Source: Tenrec ecaudatus | Taxonomy: Eukaryota; Chordata; Mammalia; Afrosoricida; Tenrecidae | Assembly (NCBI RefSeq): GCF_050624435.1 | Contig: NC_134536.1 | Location: 127,310,758-127,374,757, forward strand | Direction: 5' to 3' | Length of the DNA: 64,000 bases | Part shown: piece by piece, positions 41,690 through 51,298 of the stretch | Layout of the letters: the number at the start of each line of letters is the position of its first letter | Numbering within the stretch: position 1 is the stretch's first letter | Translations under genes and position numbers: made by a program | Notes under the pieces: model-generated | The model's input: the letters and a program-made list of their open reading frames with translations, nothing else | Database searches by the model: none | Told to the model about the DNA's origin: nothing

Positions 41690-42395
41690 CCATGCTTCTT
41701 CCCTCCCGCCATAATTCCCTGCCCGCCCCCTGGCCCCGCCCCCAGCCCCAGCCCTGGCCGCCTCTTCAAAGTCTGTTCCCCTGGTGTGAGAATCACTTTT
41801 CTTTTCCTGTGTTTCTCCCTTATCACAACGGTGTCATTAAATAATGGTCTTTGTAAGCCTGACTAACTTTGCACAGTGCGCTCTAGTTTTGTCCATCGCT
41901 TGACGTGGGTGAGAGAGTTGTCATTGTTTGTGGTGATGCATAATATTCCATTGTGTGGAAGGACCAGAGTTTGTCTAGCCGTTCCCTCCCAGTGCTCGGA
42001 CTAAAATGGGAACATACAGAGATTAGCATGGCCCCTGCGCAAGGATGACACGCAAATTCGCGTCTAGCCATTCCTCTAGTTTTTTATTGTTCCCATTTTA
42101 TTGGAAATTATGGAAATTTCCACCATCAATGTAGGTGAGCTGCCTGTGTCTGCCCGTGTGGTGTCCCTGATGTCTTTAGGGCATGTGCCCAGTAGAGGGA
42201 TTGCAGGATCGCGAGGGACTGGCACTTGCGCTTGTTTATGAAGCACCAGGCCGATGTCCATGGTGGTTGTGCAAGTGTACAGCCCCACCAGCAACGCCTG
42301 AGCATCCGGTCTCTCCGCAGGCCTGACTGTCGGTACTCTGTGTCCAGTTCCGGCTTCCCTGCCATGGTTGCAGAGGTAAAAACCCTCAACTCCAC
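41690..42395 (+). mobile_element. Older mammalian L1 3' end, carrying a U6 insertion
   Basis: Typical L1 3' region order: GCATAATATTCCATTGTGTGG, then GGCATGTGCCCAGTAGAGGG, ATTGCAGGATCGCGAGGG, CATGGTGGTTGTGCAAGTGT and CAGCCCCACCAGCAACGCCT. It is a different, older lineage than the AATAAAATGATTT copies. A U6 snRNA pseudogene is inserted at 41992. Confidence 0.75.
41992..42060 (+). pseudogene. RNU6: U6 snRNA retropseudogene, internally deleted and 3' truncated
   Basis: GTGCTCG is joined directly to ACTAAAATGGGAACATACAG, then GATTAGCATGGCCCCTGCGC and AAGGATGACACGCAAATTCG, the core of U6 snRNA including the invariant ACAGAGA-like region (here ACAGAGATT). The CTTCGGCAGCACATAT part of the 5' stem-loop is missing, and the copy stops just before the 3' GTGAAGCGTTCC segment. 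It is bracketed by GTCTAGCCGTTCCC (41973) and GTCTAGCCATTCCT (42062), a target duplication. No upstream PSE or TATA element of a real U6 gene is seen. Confidence 0.9.
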
Positions 42396-42454
42396 GGCAT
42401 CTTAGGGCTGGCAAGAACCTGAGAGATGACCTTGTCTTACTCTCCTTCTCCTTA
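42396..42454 (-). repeat. MIR3 SINE, first half
   Basis: CTTAGGGCTGGCAAGAACCT followed by GAGAGATGACCTTGTC is the inverted 3' part of MIR3. The rest is displaced to 42609 by an L1 insertion. Confidence 0.65.
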
Positions 42455-42608
42455 GGATCAACATTTTGTTGGGGGCTCTTACAAAGTCAACCGGATCCAG
42501 CATATTTGTGCATACATATGTTGCCCTCATCATTTTCTAAACATTTACTTTCTATTTCAGTCCTTGGTATCAGCTCCTCCTTTTTCCCTCCCCACCAGCC
42601 TGCCCACT
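42455..42608 (-). mobile_element. L1-type LINE 3' end inside a MIR3
   Basis: Inverted tenrec-type L1 tail: ACATTTTGTTGGGGGCTCTT, CATATTTGTGCATACATATG, TTCAGTCCTTGGTATCAGCT. Possible short duplication CTTACTCT / TTTACTCT at the two sides. Confidence 0.8.
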
Positions 42609-42690
42609 TTACTCTTTCATTTTATACACAAGGTCCACAGAAGGGGAGTGGCTCGTCCAGGGTCACACGGAAGATAAGTGACTGCGTTTG
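42609..42690 (-). repeat. MIR3 SINE, second half
   Basis: ATTTTATACACAAGGTCCAC, CGTCCAGGGTCACACGGAAG and ATAAGTGACTGC follow the inverted MIR core. Confidence 0.7.
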
Positions 42691-43455
42691 TCATGGGGCC
42701 TGGACGGAACACTGTCCAACACTGGAAGCACCTGGCGGGAATGCCCTGTGGCTACCTTCCTGGACTAGTTGGCATCGCCTGTCGCGCCACCCCCAGGGTT
42801 GATCTCAGGCCTGTCGTGTCACTGATCCTGCACGGCGCTGCGTCCCCGTGGCTTCTTCTGGAATATCCAGACGAGGCGAAGCCTCTGACGACCAATGGGC
42901 CCCAACTCTCAGCCTCATCATCTGTCCTCAGCCCCTCTCTCATACAGAGGGCATCTTTCTTGAGCCCAAAGGAAAGGAGGGCAGAGAAAAACTCACTCCA
43001 TGTCTTGGTTTGGGGCTGGGGGGAGGTAAGAACAAGTGAGGTGGGGAGACTCTCACCTGACCCCCTTTTGAAAAAGAAATGCCATTGGGCACAGACTGAG
43101 GCAGCACTTGTTAAGATAGGAGGGACAGTGGGCGAAGTGGCTCTGGGGAGAGAAGGTCGGAAGATTGAGGTCGCCATCAGCTGACCTTGCAAAGATGGCA
43201 GATGAGTCTCAAAGTTCACTGTTGGCCGGCCGACCTCTGACCAGTCCACCCATCTGCCAGTCTCTTAAGAAAAAGCCAGCGCCTCTGTAGTCCGCTTTTC
43301 AGCAGTTGTGCAGTTCCAGAGAACTCTCTCTAGCTTGGAGACAAGGAGAGAAAGCTTGAGGCGGCTTCCTCCCAGGCAATGTCAGGCCGTTTGTAGTTAC
43401 AACAAGCCCTTCTCCTGTATCCCTTTAAGACGACACCTCGAGGAGAGGAGCTGGT
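42691..43455. other. Unique segment
   Basis: No repeat or gene recognised; overlapping long frames on both strands (168 and 165 codons) are compositional. Confidence 0.3.
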
Positions 43456-43588
43456 ACCGCGGGTCCAAGTAGAAAGAAAATGTTTAGAAAACAATGATGG
43501 CAACATACGTACAAATGTGCTTGACACGATGGATGCGTGGAAAGTTATAAGAGCCCCCAATAAAATTATTTATTAAAAAAAAAAGAAA
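43456..43588 (+). mobile_element. L1-type LINE 3' end, short
   Basis: Tail only: AAGTAGAAAGAAAATGTTTA, GTGCTTGACACGATGGATGC, GCCCCCAATAAAATTATTTA and a poly-A tract. Confidence 0.85.
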
Positions 43589-44077
43589 GGGTGTACCTCA
43601 CCCCCTAGCACCAAGGTGTTGTTGAGAGAGAGAGACAGAGAGAGAATGGCTCCAAGTCCATGTGAGGGAGGGAGCCAGCTGAAACCTTTCCCAGCGTTCC
43701 ATCTGACTCATCAACGTGTGGAATGGCAAGGAAACTCCCCAAAAGCCCTCTGGCCGTCTCATCCAGTCTGACCAGGAGCTAAGAGAGGACAACCGTCCTG
43801 TCAATAAAAGGGAAGACCACACACCAGCCTTTGATGCAGGGCTTCTGTGGAGGGTCGCTTGAGAAAGCTTTCCTGCCTCCGAATTTAGTACAGTGTGGGA
43901 CTCGAAGTCAGGGATTCATCAGGAAGGTGTGCAGTCACAGCAGCCTTCACCCTCTACACAGACCACAGGCGTGTGTGTGTGTATGTGTGATGTGTGTGTG
44001 TCCACACACATATATGTGCTGCAAAGGCTAAGCTCCTGGCTTTCTGGTGGGTAAGAACAATCTGGCCTCCTCCCCCA

Positions 44078-44112
<35 letters not shown>

Positions 44113-44535
44113 CCACACCTGCACCTAGCTAAGTCAGGGCCGGGATTTGGAGGCATCAGGAAGCCAGCCCATCTCCTCACTGCCCTCGCCAGAACCTGTC
44201 TGGGCTCAGGTTGCAGGGCCAATATACAGGGCCTTTTCCTCACAGCGCACCTTCAAGCCTCCCCTCCCCGTCAGAATCCAGGGCACGGTGACTTCTGGAG
44301 TGAGGAGGGGGTGTTGTGCACTGGGGGGAATTTCTGGGACACTGGCTTCTTACTCTGAGCAGTGGTCAAAAGATGAGTTCCAATTGTGAGACCCCACTGA
44401 CATTTTCACCTTCGATGGGAAAGGAGGGGGTTATGGGAGGGGGCTTCAAACAACGTGGGCAAACAATGGGCTTTTCCCAGGACCTTTTAGGGAGCAACCT
44501 CACATTTCCATGTGACACTTCAATCGAAGGTTGTT
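43589..44535. other. Unique segment with paired microsatellites
   Basis: Contains (GA)n-like sequence at 43624-43645, (GT)n at 43971-44011 and (AC)n at 44079-44111. The last two are complementary and 70 bp apart. No gene recognised. Confidence 0.4.
43971..44111. repeat. (GT)n and (AC)n pair in inverted arrangement
   Basis: (GT)n with interruptions at 43971-44011 and (AC)n at 44079-44111 face each other across about 67 bp. Confidence 0.9.
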
Positions 44536-44539
44536 TTTC

Positions 44540-44680
44540 TGACACCAAGGGCTCAATAGAAAGTAAATGTCTAGAAAATAATGATGGCAACATATGTACA
44601 AATAGACTTGATACAATTGATGTATGGATTGTTATAAGAGCTGTAAGAGTCCCCAATAAAATGATCTTTCCAAAAAAAGT
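44540..44680 (+). mobile_element. L1-type LINE 3' end, short
   Basis: Tail only: CACCAAGGGCTCAATAGAAA, GATGGCAACATATGTACAAA, GAGTCCCCAATAAAATGATC and an A-run. Confidence 0.85.
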
Positions 44681-45245
44681 TCCCAGAAAAATAGAATTTA
44701 ATAAATGGACATTTCAAACAAAATAGGGCATTTAATATACATGATTAATTTGCTTGTCTCTAAAATCCCAACTATCAATTCCCTTAGACACATCCTCAGA
44801 AAACTTTATCTATTTTTCTGGTAGCTATAAAATCACAATTGAGTTCTCCTTAGATAAATTTATTAATTTAGTAACTGATTTGAACAATGAAACTTTTTAT
44901 TAGTAAATAAATATTTTCCTCAGAGACAATGATATTTTCAGTATGCTTTAGTTGACTGTACTCTTTAAAACAGAAACTATAGATATTGTTTTCGTGTTTC
45001 ATATTATTTGGCGTTTTCATGTTCCATTATTTCCAATCATCTGTTTCTATAATCTGAATGACATTTTCATCTACTATTATAATTTCAAATTAATCTGGAA
45101 ATAGCATTAGTCATTATTTATAATTATATCTCCTTCATATCTTGATCTGTAATGTGTCCATATTGTAGCACTAAGTGGTCTTATCCTTTTCTTTTTTTAA
45201 TCCTCTTCTAATACTCAAAAATAAAGATGAATTTTATTGCAAAAA
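44681..45245. other. A/T-rich unique island between two L1 tails
   Basis: About 560 bp of strongly A/T-rich DNA with no simple repeat and no recognised family, unlike the surrounding G/C-moderate sequence. It contains many TAAT cores, such as ACATGATTAATTTGCTTG and AAATTAATCTGGAAATAG. It may be an A/T-rich conserved element, an unrecognised old repeat, or neutral. Confidence 0.35.
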
Positions 45246-45616
45246 AATTTGGAACGTGGGGTGGAAAGGGGGAACCCATTACAAGGGTCTGCATATAACC
45301 CCCTCCCTGGGGGATGGACAACAGAAAAGTGGGTGAAGGGAGACATCAAACATTGTGAGATATGACAAAATAATAATAATTTATAAATGTTCAAGGGTTC
45401 CTGATGGAGAGGGAGAGTGGGTGAGGGGGAAAAATGAGGAGCCGATACCAAGGGGTCAAGTAGAATGAAAATGTCTTGAGAATGATGATGGCAACAAATG
45501 TGCCAATGTGCTTGACACAATGGATGGATGGATGGATGGATGGATGGATGGATGGATGGATGGATGGATTATAATAAGAGCTGTACGAGTCCCCAATAAA
45601 ATGATTTGATTTTTTT
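45246..45616 (+). mobile_element. L1-type LINE 3' end with (GGAT)n expansion
   Basis: Tail from GTGGGGTGGAAAGGGGGAAC through GAAGGGAGACATCAAACATT to GTCCCCAATAAAATGATTTG. The usual GGATGTATGGAT block has expanded into about 12 GGAT units at 45521-45569. Confidence 0.85.
45521..45569. repeat. (GGAT)n microsatellite
   Basis: About 12 GGAT units, grown from the GGATGTATGGAT block of the enclosing L1 tail. Confidence 0.95.
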
Positions 45617-45974
45617 CTTTCACCCCCTTTCCTGCCGGAGCCTCGGTTTCCTGGTCTGTGACGTGGGTTACGAGAATGACTCCCATGACTGCGCTCAAGG
45701 TGAGAGAGATCGGTGAAAAGCTCTTGGTGCAGTGTCACCACGCAGAAGACACCACCACGTGCTGCAGCCGCACGTGACAAAACATGTTCACATGTTGGTC
45801 TCCAGCCATAGGACAGGATTGTCCCGATCAACCTGGGGTTCCTCCTTCCCAGACTTACCCTCGATTCCCAGCCATCAACCCAAGCCTCGCCATTTGGTAT
45901 CTGCATCAATTCTCATGAGTTCGCTGTTTAGAATGAGAAGCACTAAGTCAACAAACATCAAAAGCACACTCCCC
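45617..45974. other. Unique segment
   Basis: The first ~90 bp (CTCGGTTTCCTGGTCTGTGA) resembles part of an inverted or shuffled MIR; otherwise nothing recognised. Confidence 0.3.
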
Positions 45975-46170
45975 GCCCGCCATCGGGTCGCTTCTGACGC
46001 ACAGTGATTCTACAGGACAGAGCTGAGCGGCCCTGTTGGGCTTCCAGGGGTGTCACGTTTTGTGGGAGCAGAAAGCCACGTTTCTCCTGTGGAACCGCTG
46101 GTGGGTTTAAAATGCTAACCTTGCAGTCAGCAGCCCGAAGAGGAACCACTGCACTGTGAGGTTCCTAGAC
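45975..46170 (-). repeat. AfroSINE
   Basis: Inverted copy: CCATCGGGTCGCTTCTGACG tail, TTCTACAGGACAGAGCTGAG, ACCGCTGGTGGGTTTAAAAT box-B region. Confidence 0.8.
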
Positions 46171-46219
46171 TAAGTCAAAGGACAGAGAAACAAAGTAAGA
46201 ATTTAAATACCTCCGGAAC

Positions 46220-46375
46220 CAATCTCTTGCTGCCATCGAGTCAATGCTGGCTCATCGTGACCCGCCTGGGTGACTGTTACTGCACAGGAGTAGAAAGCCC
46301 AGTCTTCCTCCCTCGGAGCTGCCGGGAGCTCTAACTGCCAACCATTTGGACCGCAGCCCAATGCGGAACCACCAT
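46220..46375 (-). repeat. AfroSINE
   Basis: Inverted copy with GCCATCGAGTCAATGCTGGC tail and AGTCTTCCTCCCTCGGAGCT body; head diverged. Confidence 0.75.
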
Positions 46376-46404
46376 GTTGAAGAGCAAGGGTGTTGTTTTG
46401 GAAA

Positions 46405-46895
46405 TAGTGGAAAGAACTAGGAGGCAAAGGACATTTATCAAGGTAAAAATACAGACACGTACATATGTAAAGATATTTTTATATAATGATAGGGACATAG
46501 ATCTATGTACATGTATTTAAATGTTACGTATTAAGGTAGCAGACAGACATTGTATCTCTACTCAAGTACTCCCTCAATGCAAGAACATTTTGTTCTAATA
46601 ACCTGGCATTCTGTGATGCTCACCCTGCCGACACGATTGCTGAAGACAAAATGGGTGAATACGCAAATGTGAAGAAGGCTGATGGTGCCCAGGTATCAAA
46701 AGATATAGCATCTGGGGTCTTAAAGGCTTAAAGATAAGCAAGCAAGCAGCCATGTAGCAGATAAGCAACAAAGCCCACATGGAAGAAGCCCACCAGCCTG
46801 CATGATCACGAGGTGTCAACAGGATCAAGTATCAGGCATCAGAACACCCAAAACAAACAATTCCATTGATGCCCCCAATTAAAAAAAAGATGTCG
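46405..46895 (+). mobile_element. L1-type LINE 3' UTR, internal part
   Basis: Matches 6460-6910: GGCAAAGGACATTTATCAAG, AAGGTAGCAGACAGACATTG, CTCAAGTACTCCCTCAATGC, GTCTTAAAGGCTTAAAGATA, AGCCCACATGGAAGAAGCCC. It ends in a short A-run without the last part of the UTR. Confidence 0.8.
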
Positions 46896-46905
46896 TTTTG
46901 AAGAC

Positions 46906-47484
46906 TGAGATAGTTAACATTTATTGTGCCAACATGGCCAATGAACACATGTGGGATTAATTGAAGGGCAGAAGATAAATGGCTCAGTGAGCCTCGCCTT
47001 TCTTGTCTCTTGCTCTTTGATCATCGGACCAGTGTGCAGCTGCCTTGCTTGTTCTGTGCCTCCATTTGCAAGCTACACTGCCTGTGGGACACCTAACCCG
47101 TGGACTGTGTCACTGTAATTTGAGGTTCCTTCAAGACCTGCTTCTCCACACCATTGGAATTTACATCTCTTGAGCTGGGGACTGTCGGACCCTGTCATCT
47201 GGCTGACTGCTGGTGACGTACCTGCCTTGCTGTTTGCTGCCTGTGCCCGGACAGCCTGAATTGCTCTATAGAGGACTACCCAGAGGCCCTCAAGACTTGA
47301 AGAACTGCCAGTGTCTCACAGCTATCTCATGGGACTGAGTTGTACTGAGCCATTTGTACTGCTTTATAGATTGTTTATTTCTTATGTTATCTTTCGTGTG
47401 TGTGTGTGTATATATATCTATATCTACCTATAGATATATAATTATTAGTGTTCTGGTTTTGTTTCTCTAGAGAACCCTGTCTCA
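46906..47484 (+). mobile_element. Solo LTR (family B)
   Basis: Begins TGAGATAGTTAACATTTATT, shares CATGGCCAATGAACACATGT with the provirus LTR at 3975-4545 (inverted) and ends CTCTAGAGAACCCTGTCTCA. A TGTGTATATATAT tract at 47397-47420 lies near the 3' part. It is about 579 bp and has no attached internal sequence. Flanks AAGAC and AAGGA are only roughly alike. Confidence 0.8.
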
Positions 47485-47560
47485 CGTAAGGACTAAGGGG
47501 TGCCCAGGCCAGGGTATTATGCATGTGAAAGTTGGACATGGAATTAAAAAAAAAATGAAA

Positions 47561-47762
47561 ACACTCACCGCCATCCAATCAATGGCAACTCATTGCAACC
47601 CTATCAGACAGGGTGCAACTCACCCCTGTGAGTTTTCAAGACTGTAACTCTTAATGAGAGTAGAAAGCCCATCTTTCTCTAGAGGAGTAGCTGGTGGTTT
47701 TGACCTGCTGACCTTACCGTTAGAAACCCAATGAGTAAACATTATGCTAACAGAGCTCCTAG
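47561..47762 (-). repeat. AfroSINE
   Basis: Inverted copy: CATCCAATCAATGGCAACTC tail, GACTGTAACTCTTAATGAGA, GTAGCTGGTGGTTTTGACCT and AACAGAGCTCCT head. Confidence 0.8.
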
Positions 47763-47769
47763 ACATTGA

Positions 47770-48135
47770 ATAAGGAAGCTCAAAGAATTTGTCCATTTGA
47801 ATTATGATGGACTTCCAGAACAGACCAATCTGTCTTGGAAGACGCACAGCTGGATGCTCCTTGGCAGTGAGAATGGAGACTTTGTCTCACGTGCTTTCGC
47901 CATGTTATCAGGAGAGACCAGTCCCTGGGGAAGGACATTGCGCTTGGTAAGGTGGAAGAGCAGCAAGAAAGAGGAAGACTGTCAAGGAGATGGGTTGACG
48001 CAGGAGATGGCTGCAACAGTGGGCTCAAACATAGCAACAATTGTGAGGATGACACAGAACCAGGCAGTGTGTCATCCTCTTGTCGCTATGGGTCAGGTTG
48101 GAACCAACTCAACAACACCTAATGACACCACAACA
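47770..48135 (+). mobile_element. RTE LINE, 3' end
   Basis: Plus-strand RTE: GGATGCTCCTTGGCAGTGAG, TATCAGGAGAGACCAGTCCC, GGGCTCAAACATAGCAACAA and tail CGCTATGGGTCAGGTTGGAA. A 116-codon frame (47797-48147) runs through it but is not the RTE frame throughout. Confidence 0.8.
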
Positions 48136-48257
48136 ATGTTGCTTTAAAAACATGACCTCTTAAGTAGCCAGTGAACATTACTCACGTTGAATAAGAAGCA
48201 GTAAGCTCATTCCATCAGAAGAAACTGCTGTGCAAAGACTTGGAGATATGGAGGCAA

Positions 48258-48440
48258 GGAAAAGCCATTGCTGTTGGGTTGGTTCCAACTCATAGCAACC
48301 CTACAGGACAGCAGAGAACTGCCGCACACACAGAAGCAGACTGCCACGTTATTCTCCCTCAGAGTAGCTGGGAGGTTTGAACTGCTGACCTTTGTGGTCA
48401 GCAGCCAAGAGCTTCACCACTGCACCACCGGGCCTCCTTC
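48258..48440 (-). repeat. AfroSINE
   Basis: Inverted copy: TTGGTTCCAACTCATAGCAA tail, CAGCAGAGAACTGCCGCACA, GGGAGGTTTGAACTGCTGAC and CACCACCGGGCCTCC head. Well preserved. Confidence 0.85.
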
Positions 48441-49555
48441 AGAGAAACAAGAAGGGGCGTGCCTCCTGCAGGAACAATGGGAAAGCCTTAGTAAGAGCAG
48501 GCATGGTGGGATGCAAGAGTGGGTAGGTAGCCTCACATTTCCAGGGGAGGGTTTGGACCTTAACCCAAAAGAAGAAGGTAAGATTCTGCGTGTTAATATA
48601 ATATTCAGGACTGGAGCTCAGCTTCAGAACACAGTCGGTGTGGAGGGTAGGCATTGAGAGGAGAGGGTGGCATCTCAGTATAATGGGGTCCCTGTGCTAT
48701 GGCTTGTTGACACACTTGGTGTTGAGGTAGAGGGAGGAGAGGGGTGCAACTGACTCCCAGGCTTGGGGGTTGGCAAAGTATTTAGGCGGTGTTGTGATTA
48801 GCACATTTGGGGGGGTCTAGGATACTACTGTCATCCACTGCTCCTAACAATCCTCCCACAACTTCTGTGTGACTCAAAACCACAAAGATGGGTTAGTTCT
48901 CATGCATCCAGAGATTAGCTGGATGGTTCCTCTCCTGATGCTCAGTCATTCATTCAGCTGTGTTCTTCTGAGCGGACAGTGGGACTGGCAGGTCCCAGAT
49001 GGCCTCACTGCCAAGGCTGGTAGTTCAGAGGTGTAGCCAGGAGGTATGGGGAAGATAGGGACACCTGCCCCCAGGCACAAGACCAGAGGGCACCAGCTGA
49101 CCCACAGAATGACATTCTGAGCCACCACAAAGATAACAGGTAAGCAGTGGGTTGATTGAGGCAACCAAGCAAGAGTGGGGGGAGGGGTTTCTGTTGATAT
49201 TTGTTGAAATTGTGGGGAGGGAGGTGCAACTTGGAGATTGCACCTGGGTGCTCCAATGGAGACGCAACTTAGAGACCGACCCCGGGTGCTTCTTACCCTC
49301 CCCATTGCCTGTGTGGCAGTTGGCACTGGCTGTCGGCTGACGCACCCCACTCATCCTCCAACAGGCTGGACCACCTTCTTTCCTGGCTGGCTTCTCTTCC
49401 AATCTGGGCTTCAGAACACTCACTGGAATCACTTTCTATTGCCCAAAGCAAGTCGAAAAGCCAGCCATCCCAGACCAGGAAGAAGAAAACATGTTCCACT
49501 TCCGCCAACTGTGTGTGCCCCCACAGACTCTGCCACGCCAGCAAAAGACTGGGTT
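48441..49555. other. Unique segment, possible old LTR at 48830-49140
   Basis: Between 48830 and 49030 the order AACAATCCTCCCACAACTTC, GATGGGTTAGTTCTCATGCA, GATTAGCTGGATGGTTCCTC resembles inverted MLT/MER-type LTRs, low confidence. The rest is unique. Confidence 0.35.
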
Positions 49556-49557
49556 TA

Positions 49558-49624
49558 GCGGAGGAGGAGGAGGAGGAGGAGGAGGAGGAGGAGGAGGAGG
49601 AGGAGGAGGAGGAGGAGGAGAAGA
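49558..49624. repeat. (GGA)n microsatellite
   Basis: About 22 nearly perfect GGA units. It keeps frames open on both strands as homopolymer glycine or proline and produces spurious open frames (49491-49808 plus, 49436-49798 minus). Confidence 0.95.
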
Positions 49625-49811
49625 AGTAACACTTAAAGAAGCTTCAAGGATTGGTGTGAAAGGTGAAGTCACAGACACGGAGTTGGGAGGAGGAGAACCA
49701 GAAGCTGTCTTAGCTGTTGAGAGAAGAGAGCAAACAACAGAATCACATTCTGCTGAGATATCAAGTAGCATTCCCCTTGCCTCACAGGAAGAAAACAAAA
49801 AAAGATGATTA

Positions 49812-49945
49812 CATTTTTTTAAATCATTTTATTGGGGGCTCGTACAACTCTTATCACAATCCATACAGACATCCATTGTGTCAAGCACATTTGTGCATTT
49901 GTTGCCATCATCATTTCCAAACATTTCTTTCTACTTGAGCCCAAT
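49812..49945 (-). mobile_element. L1-type LINE 3' end, short
   Basis: Inverted tail: TTAAATCATTTTATTGGGGG, CATTGTGTCAAGCACATTTG, TTTCTTTCTACTTGAGCCCA. Confidence 0.85.
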
Positions 49946-50171
49946 GACCATACTTTATGATTGAACAGCCCCTAGTGAACGAAGGAGGAAATGGAATGTG
50001 TGACCAGTTTCCTCTGGGAACAATCATCTATTCCATGAGACCGGGAGGGCTAGATGGTGCCCAGCTACCGTTATTGAAAATGTTGATGAGGAATCTCTAT
50101 GCAGTGGGAGAGAGTGCTGAACAGAACTTAAAATTGTCAATGATTCCAGACTTTCTAAAGTCATAGAAGCT
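49946..50171. other. Unique segment
   Basis: Nothing recognised. Confidence 0.3.
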
Positions 50172-50362
50172 GATTTTGTTGTTCTTGTTGTTTAATTGTC
50201 ATCGAGTCAATTCCAACTCAACACTCCTATAAAACTAACTATAACTGAACTCATGAGGTTGCCAAGGCTGTAAATCTTTACTGAAGCAGACCACCACCTC
50301 TTTGTCCTGAGGAATGGCTTTCAATTAGTAGCCAATAACTTAAGCATAGAGCCTCAAAACTA
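50172..50362 (-). repeat. AfroSINE
   Basis: Inverted copy: TTGTCATCGAGTCAATTCCA tail, GCCAAGGCTGTAAATCTTTA, GAAGCAGACCACCACCTCTT; head diverged. Confidence 0.8.
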
Positions 50363-50854
50363 TTGCCCTCAAATAACCTTAAACCCATAATACTCCCAAA
50401 GTCTCCTTCAAGCCAAACAATAGTTTGATTTAACTCGTGGAGACAGTCTGCCTTGAGCAGCCATGCTCTCTGAAGAGCTAACTCTTATGAGGTGAAATTG
50501 GCAACAACAACCTGAAAGATTAACCAGGACCCTGTGGGCAGTGAGTGTATGCGCTGGAAGGAGTGACCGCGCAGAAGGGAAGGGTGAGCATGGTTGTCCA
50601 ACCCAAAGAGCATCGTCACTGTCGTTGTCATTTACAGGTAAAACTATGGGATTGGTGTATATTTTGCTGTTTATGGGATTGGTGTATATTTGTTTGTTTA
50701 TATCATTCCTCATAATATTGGGGGGAAGACGTTGATAAAGTGCTCAGAGCGGAAACCAAATTGCTCTAAGTGATAAGTGAAGATACTGAACTTAGCCTTG
50801 CAGGTCCAGGACTGAGCACATCAGCACATGGAGATACTTATTCAACCGCAGGTT
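50363..50854. other. Unique segment with a 26-bp tandem duplication
   Basis: TATGGGATTGGTGTATATTT occurs at about 50645 and again at about 50673. No gene or repeat family recognised. Confidence 0.4.
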
Positions 50855-51101
50855 GGCCATGTGCCGCCCGTGTTAACCAAGGGGATGTGGAGGGAAGCCG
50901 TGCTGGCCATGTGACGTGTGCTAGCCAATGGGATGTGGAGGGAAGCAGGGCTGGCCATGTGATATGTGTTAGCCAATGGGATGTGGAGGGCAGGCCATGT
51001 GACATGTGCTAGCCAATGGGATGTGGAGGGAAGCAGGGCTGGCCATGTGACGTGTGCTAGCCAATGGGATGTGGAGGGAAGCAGGGCTGGCCAGCCTGAG
51101 C
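50855..51101. repeat. Minisatellite, 48-bp unit, about 5 copies
   Basis: Units start at 50855 (50 bp), 50905 (48), 50953 (40, short), 50993 (48) and 51041 (48), with a partial at 51089. Each unit begins GGCCATGTGACGTGTGCTAG, continues CCAATGGGATGTGGAGGG and ends AAGCAGGGCT. Later units are nearly identical, which indicates recent homogenisation. Every unit carries a CCAAT box and most carry a GTGACGTG-like CRE/E-box motif. Confidence 0.9.
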
Positions 51102-51140
51102 AGTTTTCAGAGCCACTTTTCTCTGCCACTGAGAATACCA

Positions 51141-51298
51141 AGGCGACCTGGTGGTGTGGTGGGTCAGGATGCAAGGGCAGCAGTTCGAAACCACTCAGAT
51201 AAAGATAGAGGGTCTCAGAAACCCAGAGAGGTGGTTCTGCTCTGTCCTATAGAGTCACAGTGAGAGACTCAATGGCTGTGAGTCGAGTTGTGTCGACA
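51141..51298 (+). repeat. AfroSINE
   Basis: Plus-strand copy: GGCGACCTGGTGGTGTGGTG head, GCAGCAGTTCGAAACCACTC (box B), TTCTGCTCTGTCCTATAGAG, AATGGCTGTGAGTCGAGTTG tail. Confidence 0.8.

Noticed and set aside
43971-44111. Possible CRISPR-like or structured repeat array
   Set aside because: Only dinucleotide microsatellites; the sequence is eukaryotic.
49436-49808. Open frames of 105-120 codons with polyglycine or polyproline
   Set aside because: They are kept open by the (GGA)n tract at 49558-49624 and run into the L1 tail; no domain outside the repeat.
50842-51202. Open frames with internal repeats on both strands
   Set aside because: They are translations of the 48-bp minisatellite, whose unit length is a multiple of three.
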